From NCBI GenBank assembly GCA_965200535.1, contig CBDAUF010000002.1, positions 1,178,001 to 1,242,000 on the forward strand: a DNA stretch of 64,000 nt, read 5' to 3'. The notes beneath the pieces were generated by a model. It made no database searches. It was given only the letters and a program-made list of their open reading frames with translations, and had not been told where the DNA came from. Position 1 is the first letter of the stretch; the number at the start of each line of letters is the position of its first letter. This stretch comes from MPNO01 sp965200535. Lineage in GTDB: Bacteria > Pseudomonadota > Alphaproteobacteria > MPNO01. Of the stretch, positions 16,982 to 24,821 are shown in pieces. The translations under genes were made by a program, and so were the position numbers.

Positions 16982-19045
16982 TCATCGCCGCGGCGTTTCC
17001 CTGATGTCCACCGCGCACACGCCGTGCCCGTCGGCGAAAACGACCAGCGGGTTGATCTCCATGTCGGCGAGGCGGCCGCGCAGGCGAAGGAAGACGTCGC
17101 TTGCCGCGGCCATGGCGCCGGCCAGCGCATCGACGTCGCGCGCCTCCCTTCCGCGGTACGGGCCGAACAGCGCACGGCCGCGGAGCGAGTCCAGCATCCC
17201 GCGCGCCTCGCCCTCGTCGATCGGAAGGAGCCGGAAGGCGAGGTCGCCCAACACCTCGACATGGATTCCGCCAAGCCCGGCAACGATGACGGGACCGAAC
17301 CCGGGATCGTCGCGGAAGCCGACGAACATCTCGAGCCCGGAGACCATCTCCTGGACGAGGAAACCGTCGATCCGCCCGCGCGGCCGGGCGTTTCTGAGCC
17401 GCGCCGCCATCCCGTCCGCCGCGCGGGCGACGGCAGCCGCATCGTCCAGCCCGAGCGCGACGCCGCCCGCCTCCGTCTTGTGCACCGCCTCGGGCGAGAC
17501 GATCTTGAGCGCCACCGGATAGCCGATACCCGCGGCAACGGCGGCGGCCTCTTCGGCGGTCCCGGCGAGACCGCTGCGCGGTTCCGGCACGCCGGCGGCG
17601 GCGAGCAGCCGGGCGGTCGTCCCCGACGCCGGCGATACCTGCGGGAGCGCAGCGGCCGGACCGCGGCGCCGGCGTTCCGCATAGACGCCGAGCGCCTTCA
17701 GCGCGCGCACCGTCTCGGGCAATCCCTGCAGAAAGGGAACGCCGGCCGCCGCCTGGAATTCGCGCCCGGCTTCTGTCACGTTCTGCCCCATGCGTCCGTG
17801 CGCGACGACCGAGGCCCGGCCCCGGCGCGGCGCCGCGAATACCTCGGGATCGCCGCGGTCGTCCGCGCAGAGCGGAAGCTGTCCCTGCATCGACAGGATG
17901 TCGACCCCGGGATCGTCGGCGATCAGCCGGCAGATCTCCCGGAAATCGTCCGGCCGTCCGGCGAGGCCCGCGCCGCCGTCCAGCGGATTGCCCGGCTCCA
18001 GCCCGCGGTCCAGCCGCGGCGCGATCGCCGCCCGGGTTTCTTCGCCCAGTTCCGCGATCGGAAGCCCCGCCTCGCCCGCATAGTCGAGAAAGAGGCCGGT
18101 CGCCCCGCCGGAATAGCCGGCGAGAGCGACGCGCGGCCCTTTCGGCAGGCGCACGGTCGAGAACATCAGCGCCGCCTCGATCAGATCGTCGAGGCCGTGG
18201 CAGCGCACGATGCCGTAGCGGTCGCAAACGGCGTTGAAGATGTCATCGTCGCCGGCCACCGCCCCGGTGTGGCTCTCGACCGCCGAACGGCCGCGTTCGC
18301 TCGCCCCGGTCTTGACCGCGAGGATCGGCTTGCCCGCCGCCAGCGCCCTCGCGGCCGCCGCCATGAACGCCTGCGGGCGGCGGATGCCTTCCAGCATGCA
18401 GGCGATGACCCGGGTTCCGGGATCGTCGGCGAGGAAGGCGATGTAGTCGGCGGCATCCAGATCGAGTTCGTTGCCGCTCGAGACCGCATAGCTGAAGCCG
18501 AGGCCGCGGACCGCGCCCTGGTTGAGCCAGTACTGGAAGGTCCCGCCCGACTGGAAGACGACGCCGACGCCGCCTCGCGGCAGCGTGCGCACCCGTTCGG
18601 CGGGGTAGAATAGGTTGGCCTCCGGCAGGGCCAGAGCACCCATGCAGTTGGGGCCGCAGACCCGGAGCCCGCCCGCGCACAGCGCCGCCAGCGCATCGGC
18701 CCGCGCGCCGCCGGCCGCATCGCCGCCCTCGCCGAACCGGGCGGCGTACACCAGCGCCGCTTGCAGCCCGTGGGCGACGCCGTCGGCCAGCGTTTCGACC
18801 ACGTTTTCCGCCGGGACGATGGTGAGCGCGAGATCGATCGGCTCCGGCAGGTCCGCGAACGAGGGGTAGACCGCGCGGTCCCACAACCGGTCGCGGCGCG
18901 GGTTGACGAGATAGACCGGGACCGGAAAACCGGCATGCGCGAGGTTCGCGTATATCGCGCGCGGCCAGCCTCCGGCGCCGCGGTCGGACGCCCCGACGAT
19001 CGCGATGGACCGCGGCCTGAAGAGCCGCTCGACAGACCTGAACAC
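16982..19045 (-). CDS. ADP-forming acyl-CoA synthetase, possibly feruloyl-CoA synthetase (FerA-like)
   Basis: 687 residues, a single-chain NDP-forming acyl-CoA synthetase: CoA-binding Rossmann domain (1-130, IAIVGASDRG), flavodoxin-like succinyl-CoA-ligase domains (about 150-440) and a C-terminal ATP-grasp domain (from about 465, with HKTEAGG). The phospho-histidine motif E-S-H-T-G-A is at 257-262 with His259. It would convert a carboxylate, CoA and ATP into acyl-CoA, ADP and phosphate. Downstream, 140 bases on, lies a feruloyl-CoA hydratase/lyase-like gene, and this pairing matches the ferA-ferB arrangement known from lignin-degrading sphingomonads. The substrate assignment is inference; a general acyl-CoA synthetase is the alternative. 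Confidence 0.75.
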   Translation of the reverse strand: MFRSVERLFRPRSIAIVGASDRGAGGWPRAIYANLAHAGFPVPVYLVNPRRDRLWDRAVYPSFADLPEPIDLALTIVPAENVVETLADGVAHGLQAALVYAARFGEGGDAAGGARADALAALCAGGLRVCGPNCMGALALPEANLFYPAERVRTLPRGGVGVVFQSGGTFQYWLNQGAVRGLGFSYAVSSGNELDLDAADYIAFLADDPGTRVIACMLEGIRRPQAFMAAAARALAAGKPILAVKTGASERGRSAVESHTGAVAGDDDIFNAVCDRYGIVRCHGLDDLIEAALMFSTVRLPKGPRVALAGYSGGATGLFLDYAGEAGLPIAELGEETRAAIAPRLDRGLEPGNPLDGGAGLAGRPDDFREICRLIADDPGVDILSMQGQLPLCADDRGDPEVFAAPRRGRASVVAHGRMGQNVTEAGREFQAAAGVPFLQGLPETVRALKALGVYAERRRRGPAAALPQVSPASGTTARLLAAAGVPEPRSGLAGTAEEAAAVAAGIGYPVALKIVSPEAVHKTEAGGVALGLDDAAAVARAADGMAARLRNARPRGRIDGFLVQEMVSGLEMFVGFRDDPGFGPVIVAGLGGIHVEVLGDLAFRLLPIDEGEARGMLDSLRGRALFGPYRGREARDVDALAGAMAAASDVFLRLRGRLADMEINPLVVFADGHGVCAVDIRETPRR

Positions 19046-19176
19046 CGCCGCTCCGCCCGCACCGATACGCCGCGCAACTATCGGCCCGGTGTCGTCCGGC
19101 CGTCAACCGCGGCCGATCTGCGGCGGTCGCGGGCGGCCTCGGCGTCGACGGTTCGCGGCAGGATGCTACAATTTTT

Positions 19177-19199
19177 GGAGTGTTATAATGTTTCATTTT
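19177..19199 (+). promoter_or_regulatory. Candidate Zur box upstream of the zinc porin operon
   Basis: The stretch GGAG-TGTTATAAT-GTTTCATTTT agrees with the enterobacterial Zur consensus (GAAA-TGTTATAAT-ATAACATTTC) at about 17 of 23 positions, as judged by eye. It contains a good -10 hexamer TATAAT (19184-19189) and lies in an unusually AT-rich island about 67 bases before the porin start. No convincing -35 is seen. Zinc-loaded Zur would block this promoter, so the operon should be induced by zinc shortage. Confidence 0.55.
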
Positions 19200-19265
19200 G
19201 TGTATCATGAACGGGTCGGCCGGCGCAGCGTCCGGTCCGCGAGGCGTTCCGCTGGAGGAAAATCA

Positions 19266-20807
19266 ATGCGTCCAACGATCAGACTTGCCGGGCTCGCGAT
19301 GATCGGGCTGCCGGTCCTGTTCACCGCTGTCGATGCCCGGTCCCAGTCGCCCACAGCGGAGCAGCTCGCTGCGCAGATCGAGGCGCTGAAGAAGGATTAC
19401 AATGCGCGCGTCACCGCGCTTGAGGCCCAGATCGAGGCCCTCAAGGCGGGATCCGGCGAGGCTCGACAGCCGGCCGCGGCGCCGCCGCGCCCCGCGCCTT
19501 CCAACCAGGCCGCCTTCAATCCGGCCATCGGCATCGTTTTGGACGGCAAGTTCTCGAGTTTCTCCACCGAAGGGTCGGAGATGCCGGGCTTCCGGATCGG
19601 CCATGAATCGGAGCGCCCCGGCGAGGGTTTCTCGCTCGGCCACAGCGAGATCTCGATGTCGGGCAATATCGACGACAAGTTCCGCGGGGCTCTCTCGCTC
19701 GGCCTCGGGGTCCACCCGGGCGAGCCGACCGAGGTGGAACTGGAGGAGGCCTATATCCAGACGCTCCCCGGCGCCGGCCTGCCCGACGGGGTTCGCCTCA
19801 AGGCCGGCCGGGCTCTCTGGACTTTCGACTATCTGAACGAACAGCATCGCCATGCGGACGATTTCGTCGATCGTCCGCTTCCCCACAGGGCGTTTCTCGA
19901 CGGTGCATACAACGACGACGGCGCGGAACTTTCCGTCGTGCTGCCCGCCGACTTTTACGGCGAACTGGGCGGCGGCGTGTTCCGCGGCGACGACTGGCCG
20001 TTCGGCGGTTCCGAAACGGGCCGGGAAGCCTGGTCCCTCTTCGCCCGGGTGGGCGGCGACGTCGGCGCCAACGCAGCGTGGCGCCTCGGCGCCTACCTGC
20101 TCAACGGGCGGGCGCGCAACCGGACAGGCGGAGGCGCGCACGCTCATAACGGGCATGGGCATGACAACGACGAGGATGATGACCACAACGGACATGCCCA
20201 TGACGATGATGAAGGGGAAGAGCACGATAATGGGCACAACGGACACGCCCATAACGATGTTCATGGGGAAGAGCACGAAGAGCACCACGACCACGATTTC
20301 GCCGAACTCTTCTCGAACGGTATGTTCACCGGCGGCACGCGTCTCTACGGCATCGATTTCCGGTTGGTCGTCGCGCCGACAGGCAACCCGCGCAACAACG
20401 AACTGATCCTGCAGGGCGGGTATTTCCGGCGCGCCGAGTCGGGGGCCTATACGCTGGAGGAAGAACACTGCGACGACGACGACGACCTCGGTCATCCGAT
20501 CTGCACGATCGAGACCGCGTCTGAGGACCTCAACGGCGACAGCGGCGGCTGGTACGTCCAGACGGTCTACAAGTTCCTGCCGCGCTGGCGCATCGGCGCC
20601 CGCTATTCGCAGCTCGAAGCGCCGCGCGATTCGGGGCTCGACCACGACCCCTACACGCTCAGCGCCATGGTGGACTGGACCAACAGCGAGTTCGGGCGCT
20701 TCCGGGCGCAGTTCAACCGCGAGGCCCTGGGCGCCGGAGAAATCGATAACCAGTTCATCCTGCAATACGTCATGAACCTCGGCGCCCACGCCGCCCACAG
20801 TTTCTGA
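19266..20807 (+). CDS. Zinc-regulated outer-membrane porin with His/Asp-rich insertion
   Basis: 513 residues. ATG 19266 has GGAGG (19254-19258) seven bases upstream. A signal peptide (cleavage near residue 27, ARSQ) is followed by a coiled coil (about 30-65) and a Pro-rich linker, then an OprO/P-like beta-barrel ending in an aromatic C-terminal residue (AAHSF), as outer-membrane proteins do. A striking insert at about residues 291-345 is built of His, Asp, Glu, Asn and Gly, including a 14-residue unit repeated twice. Such inserts bind zinc or similar metals. The neighbours are ZnuA- and ZnuB-like genes and the promoter has a Zur-like box, so the likely role is zinc entry across the outer membrane. 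Confidence 0.8.
   Translation: MRPTIRLAGLAMIGLPVLFTAVDARSQSPTAEQLAAQIEALKKDYNARVTALEAQIEALKAGSGEARQPAAAPPRPAPSNQAAFNPAIGIVLDGKFSSFSTEGSEMPGFRIGHESERPGEGFSLGHSEISMSGNIDDKFRGALSLGLGVHPGEPTEVELEEAYIQTLPGAGLPDGVRLKAGRALWTFDYLNEQHRHADDFVDRPLPHRAFLDGAYNDDGAELSVVLPADFYGELGGGVFRGDDWPFGGSETGREAWSLFARVGGDVGANAAWRLGAYLLNGRARNRTGGGAHAHNGHGHDNDEDDDHNGHAHDDDEGEEHDNGHNGHAHNDVHGEEHEEHHDHDFAELFSNGMFTGGTRLYGIDFRLVVAPTGNPRNNELILQGGYFRRAESGAYTLEEEHCDDDDDLGHPICTIETASEDLNGDSGGWYVQTVYKFLPRWRIGARYSQLEAPRDSGLDHDPYTLSAMVDWTNSEFGRFRAQFNREALGAGEIDNQFILQYVMNLGAHAAHSF
20184..20276 (+). repeat. Imperfect 42-base repeat encoding the metal-binding insert
   Basis: Two 42-base units (20184-20225 and 20235-20276), separated by nine bases, encode HNGHAHDDDEGEEH and HNGHAHNDVHGEEH. 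A partial further copy lies just upstream (HNGHGHDND). The repeat keeps the reading frame and presumably arose by local duplication, so copy number may vary among strains. Confidence 0.85.
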
Positions 20808-20818
20808 GGAGACAGACA

Positions 20819-21736
20819 ATGAAGCGGATCGTCTTTGCCGCCGTCCTCGCGGCGGCGGTGCCGGCCGCGGTGCCGGCGCCCGCGGCGGCGGAGGTGCGGA
20901 TCCTCGCCTGCGAGCCCGAATGGGCGGCGCTTGCCGCCGAGATCGGCGGCGACCATGTCGCCGTCCATTCGGCGACCCACGGCCGCCAGGACGCCCACCA
21001 CATCCGCGCCCGTCCCAGACTGATCGCCCGGGCGCGCCGGGCGGACATCCTGTTTTGCTCGGGCGCCGATCTGGAGGTGGGCTGGCTGCCGGTGCTGATG
21101 CGCCGCGGCGCCCGGAACATCGTCCAGCCCGGCCAGCCGGGGCACATCATGGCGGCCGATCACGTAACGCTTCTGGAACCCCCGCACAGCGTCGACCGGA
21201 GCCTCGGGGACATCCATCCGGACGGCAATCCGCACCTCCACCTCGATCCGCGCAACATCGCCATCCTTGCCGGGGTGCTGACCGAACGTCTGGAGCGCAT
21301 CGATCCGGAGCGCGCCGTGGACTACCGCCGCCGCCTCGCCTCCTTCCGGATCCGCTGGGCCGATGCGATGGCCGGCTGGCGCAAACGTGCGGCGGCGCTC
21401 GGGGGCATGAAGGTGATCGTCCATCACAAGGCGTGGCCCTACCTGCTGCACTGGGCGGGGATCGAACGGGTCGCTGTGCTGGAGCGGGTGTCCGGGGTTC
21501 CGCCGTCGGCATTGCATCTCGCCCAGGTTCTCGAACGGGTGCGGGGCAGCGGCGCAAAGGCGATAATCCGCGCGCCCTTCGAACCCGAGGACGCTTCCGA
21601 ATGGCTCTCCGGGAAGACCGGAATCCCCGTCGTCGAGCTTCCCTTCACGGTCGGCGGCCAGCCGGAGGCGAAGGATCTCTTCTCCCTGTTCGATGCCACG
21701 CTGACAGCGTTGGAGAGGGCAAATAATCGTTCCTGA
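20819..21736 (+). CDS. ZnuA-like metal ABC transporter substrate-binding protein
   Basis: 305 residues with a signal peptide (cleavage near AAA-E at 24-25). The cluster A-I solute-binding fold is recognisable: CEPEWAALAAEIGG, the first metal-site region DAHHIRARP (near residues 60-68), NPHLHLDPRN (about 138-147) and VHHKAWPYLLHWAG (about 200-213), which supply the usual His ligands. A short His-rich acidic loop typical of many ZnuA proteins is absent; that role may be taken by the porin insert. It follows the porin by 11 bases and overlaps the permease frame. It captures zinc (possibly manganese) in the periplasm. Confidence 0.85.
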   Translation: MKRIVFAAVLAAAVPAAVPAPAAAEVRILACEPEWAALAAEIGGDHVAVHSATHGRQDAHHIRARPRLIARARRADILFCSGADLEVGWLPVLMRRGARNIVQPGQPGHIMAADHVTLLEPPHSVDRSLGDIHPDGNPHLHLDPRNIAILAGVLTERLERIDPERAVDYRRRLASFRIRWADAMAGWRKRAAALGGMKVIVHHKAWPYLLHWAGIERVAVLERVSGVPPSALHLAQVLERVRGSGAKAIIRAPFEPEDASEWLSGKTGIPVVELPFTVGGQPEAKDLFSLFDATLTALERANNRS

Positions 21737-22481
21737 TCTGCTCGATATCCTGGCGCCCGGTTTCGCTGTAGGGCTCGTTGTCGTCACAGCTCACGCGCCG
21801 CTCGGCATCGAGGTTCTCAGGCGGGGCATCGTGTTCATCGATCTCGCCACCGCGCAGGTCGTCGGGCTCGCCATCGTCCTGCTCGATCTCTGGTCCGAGG
21901 AGCAGTCGTGGATCGTGCGCCAGGGGGCCGCCTTCGGCGCCGGCGTCGCCATCGCGCTGTTCTTCCGGTGGATAGAACGCAAATCGCCGGACGAACAGGA
22001 AGCGGTCATCGGGAGCTGCTTCATTCTCGCCGCTTCGGCGGCCCTGCTGGCGCTTGCCAACGATCCGCACGGCGGCGAGGCGCTGCGGCACGTCCTTTCC
22101 GGGCAGATCCTGTTCGTCACCTGGGGCGACATCGCGGCATTCCTGCCGGTCTACGGCCTCTTCGCCGCCCTCTGGCTGATCGTCCCGCGTCTCCGCGCGG
22201 GCAGCGGGTTCTTCGTCCTGTTCGCCCTCGTCGTCACCGCATCGATGCAGTTGGTCGGCGTCTATGTGGTGTTTGCGAGCCTCATCCTGCCGGCTCTCGC
22301 CGCGCGCGCGGGCAGGGGCTTCATCCACTGGCGCGCGCTCGTGAGCGGCGGCGCCGCGGTTGCTGCGGCCATACCGATATCGGCGGCCGCCGACCTCCCG
22401 GCCGGACCCTTTCTCGTGGTCTGTTTCGCGGTATCGGCGGTGGCGATGCGGGCTTTCTGTGCTACCGTTCGGAGGATGTAG
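21723..22481 (+). CDS. ZnuB-like metal ABC transporter permease with non-standard start codon
   Basis: About 252 residues with 7-8 hydrophobic helices, including the family's start (DLLDILAPGFAVGLVVV), LRRGIVFIDLATAQ and QLVGVYVVFASLILPA. The homologous part clearly begins before the first ATG/GTG/TTG (a GTG at 21831), because the first helix is encoded upstream of it. The frame is open from 21705 without any standard start. GGAG (21712-21715) is seven bases before ATA at 21723, where a single G would give M-I-V-P-D-L. Either ATA/ATC is used or the base is a mutation or error. It overlaps the znuA-like stop by 14 bases. Confidence 0.72.
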   Translation: MIVPDLLDILAPGFAVGLVVVTAHAPLGIEVLRRGIVFIDLATAQVVGLAIVLLDLWSEEQSWIVRQGAAFGAGVAIALFFRWIERKSPDEQEAVIGSCFILAASAALLALANDPHGGEALRHVLSGQILFVTWGDIAAFLPVYGLFAALWLIVPRLRAGSGFFVLFALVVTASMQLVGVYVVFASLILPALAARAGRGFIHWRALVSGGAAVAAAIPISAAADLPAGPFLVVCFAVSAVAMRAFCATVRRM

Positions 22482-22528
22482 CGCAAGCCCGGCCGCGCGG
22501 CGCCGCCGTTGGCGGTCAAGGAGGTGCG

Positions 22529-23398
22529 GTGACGACACGGTCCATTCTCGCCCTGCTGATCGAGCCCGAGACCGACGAGTCGGTGTTGCGGTCGGCCGGT
22601 ACCATCGCCCGGGATTTCTCCGCCCATATCGCCGCCATTCACGTTCGCGAGCGGCCCCGGGTGATCGCCGCGATGGGCTACGAGGGCATCCATGCCTATG
22701 TCAGCCACGAACAGGAAGCCGAGCACATCGAGCGGGCTAACGAGATCGAAGCCGCGTCGCGGGCGCGCTTCGATGCCTTCGTCGAGGAGAGCGGCTTCGA
22801 GATCCGCACGAAGGCGGAAGCGCTCGACCGCCCGTCTGCGAGCTGGGAGACGGTCGACGAATTCGGCCCCGATCTCGTCGCGGCGCGGGGCGGCGCCTAC
22901 GACCTCATCGTCGTCGGCCGGCCGCTCGGCGGGCCGTCGAACTTCGATCTTCTGAGCGTCGAATCGGCCATATTCGCCACCGGCCGGCCGGTGCTGGTCG
23001 TCCCCCCCGAGCCGCCCGAACGGATCGGCGAGACGGTGCTGGTCGGCTGGAACCGCAGCGGACCGGCCGCCCGCGCATTCCACACCGCGAAGGCGCTGTT
23101 GCTCGAACGCGCGAAGAAGGTGAGGCTGCTTTCCGTATCGACCGGGGCGAAGCAGGGGCCGCCCGCCGAGGCGATCAGCGAGAATCTGGCCTGGTACGGG
23201 ATCCAGGCGGAGATCAGGGACCTGTCGCCGGACTACCGCTCGATCGGCGAGGTCCTGCTGGCGGAGGCGAGCGCGATCGGCGCCGACCTTCTGGTCATGG
23301 GCGCGTTCTCGCGCAGCCGGCTGCGGCAACTGATCCTGGGCGGGGTCACCCAGCACGTGCTGAGCCGGGCCTCGATACCGATCTTCATGGCGCATTGA
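22529..23398 (+). CDS. Tandem universal stress protein (UspA family)
   Basis: 289 residues from GTG 22529, with AAGGAGG just upstream. Two Usp domains: residues 1-150 (SILALLIEP...VVGRPLGG...VLVVPPE) and 155-289, which ends with the ATP-binding pattern LVMGAFSRSRLRQLILGGVTQHVLSRASIPIFMAH, that is G-x2-G-x9-G(S/T)-like. Usp proteins bind ATP or AMP and aid stress survival in the cytosol. It lies 48 bases after the zinc permease and may be read from the same transcript. Its stop overlaps the amidase stop on the other strand by 14 bases. Confidence 0.88.
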   Translation: MTTRSILALLIEPETDESVLRSAGTIARDFSAHIAAIHVRERPRVIAAMGYEGIHAYVSHEQEAEHIERANEIEAASRARFDAFVEESGFEIRTKAEALDRPSASWETVDEFGPDLVAARGGAYDLIVVGRPLGGPSNFDLLSVESAIFATGRPVLVVPPEPPERIGETVLVGWNRSGPAARAFHTAKALLLERAKKVRLLSVSTGAKQGPPAEAISENLAWYGIQAEIRDLSPDYRSIGEVLLAEASAIGADLLVMGAFSRSRLRQLILGGVTQHVLSRASIPIFMAH

Positions 23399-24821
23399 GG
23401 GGCGCCGGCCGCGCCTGGCCGAGAACCCTCTCGAAACGCCGCGCGACCGCCAGCGCGAGGCGGTCCGTCCCCCATCGGGTGACCGTCTGGAGACCGACGG
23501 GGAGGCCGTTCCCGTCGCGCCCGCAGGGGATCGTTACCGCCGGCTGGCCGGAGAGGTTGAACGGGTAGGTGTAGGGCGTCCATGTCACCCAGGGGAGCGG
23601 GGCATCGATCTCGCCTCCGGGCGGCACCTCGTCCTCGGCCGCGAAGGCGGTGACGGGCATCGTCGGCGTCACCAGCACGTCGCACCGTTCGAGCGCCGCG
23701 GCGAGCGCGGCCGTCAGCCTCCGCCGGTCGTCGATCGCGCGGAAATAGTCCTCCAGCGTATAGCCCTCGGCCAGTGCCCCGCAGCGCACCAGACCCGGGT
23801 CCATCTCCTCTCCGCGCTCCGCCATCGTTGCCCGGAAACCGTAGCCGCGCCCGGTTACCCAGAGCGTCTCGAAGATCCTGCGCGGCAGTGCGATGTCGAG
23901 ATCCGCTGTCGACCAGGCGCCGGCAACGGCGCCGCGAAGACGGCCGATCGCATCGGCAAAAACCGACGCCACGCCGGGGTCGGGTGCAATGCCGAAGGGC
24001 GTTTCCCAGACCGCGATCCTCAACCCGCCCGTGCGCAGACGGGCGAGCGCCTGCCGCGGCGTCGCGTCGGCCGCGCCGTAGGAGAGGGGGTCGCGCGGAT
24101 CGGGGCCGGCGGCCGCCCGGAGGATCAGCGCCGCGTCCTCGACCGACCGGGTGAGGGGGCCCACATGGGAGAGAGTCTCGGTCACGGTTCCCGGCCACAC
24201 CGGGATCAGCCCGAGCGTCGGCTTGATCCCGGTGACGCCGCAGAAGGCGGCCGGGATGCGGATCGATCCGCCGGCGTCGGAACCGAGCGCGGCGGGAACT
24301 GCGCCCGAGGCCACGGTCGCCGCCGAACCGGCGCTCGATCCGCCGGGGTTCATGGCCGAATTCCACGGGTTGCGGGTAATCCCGGTGAGCGGCGAGCTGC
24401 CGGTCCCCTTCCAGCCGAATTCCGGCATGGTCGTCTTGCCGATGATCACCGCGCCGGCGGCGAGAACCCGTTCGATCATCGGCGCGTTTTGCGCCGCCGG
24501 CGCATCGCTCGAGGTGCGCGAGCCGCGCGAAACCGGGTGCCCCGCGAGATGGAAATTGTCCTTGACCGCGATGGGCACGCCGTGGAGCGGCCCGCGCAGC
24601 CGACCGGCGCGGGCTTCCGCCTCGCGCTCGCGCGCGGTATCGAGCGCATCCTCGTCGAGAAAGCGCACATAGGCGTTGATCCGGGGCTCTTCCGCCTTGG
24701 CGCCCGCCAGCGCGTGCTCGGCGAGGTGCACCGGAGAGACGGCGCCGTCGGCGACCAGCCGCGCCGCCCGCCGCGCCGTCATCGCGCGGTAACGGCGCGG
24801 CGAGAGTTCGCCAAAGGTCAT
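23385..24821 (-). CDS. Amidase signature family enzyme
   Basis: 478 residues from ATG 24821. It contains the amidase-signature triad: Lys in AVKDNF (about residue 82), the cis-Ser and nucleophile Ser in the glycine/serine-rich stretch NPGGSSAGSAATVASG through GSDAGGSIRIPA (about 150-190). The family hydrolyses amides or transamidates; GatA is a relative, but no GatB/C lies here, so a catabolic amidase is likelier. It overlaps the upstream M20 peptidase gene as ATGA, so the two form an operon that may cleave an amide and then an N-acyl or peptide bond (inference). It runs tail to tail into the stress protein gene. Confidence 0.87.
   Translation of the reverse strand: MTFGELSPRRYRAMTARRAARLVADGAVSPVHLAEHALAGAKAEEPRINAYVRFLDEDALDTAREREAEARAGRLRGPLHGVPIAVKDNFHLAGHPVSRGSRTSSDAPAAQNAPMIERVLAAGAVIIGKTTMPEFGWKGTGSSPLTGITRNPWNSAMNPGGSSAGSAATVASGAVPAALGSDAGGSIRIPAAFCGVTGIKPTLGLIPVWPGTVTETLSHVGPLTRSVEDAALILRAAAGPDPRDPLSYGAADATPRQALARLRTGGLRIAVWETPFGIAPDPGVASVFADAIGRLRGAVAGAWSTADLDIALPRRIFETLWVTGRGYGFRATMAERGEEMDPGLVRCGALAEGYTLEDYFRAIDDRRRLTAALAAALERCDVLVTPTMPVTAFAAEDEVPPGGEIDAPLPWVTWTPYTYPFNLSGQPAVTIPCGRDGNGLPVGLQTVTRWGTDRLALAVARRFERVLGQARPAPLNAP

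Noticed and set aside
20184..20276. Repeats in the porin gene considered as a CRISPR-like array.
   Set aside because: They lie in frame inside a coding gene, differ by substitutions, and encode a His-rich loop.
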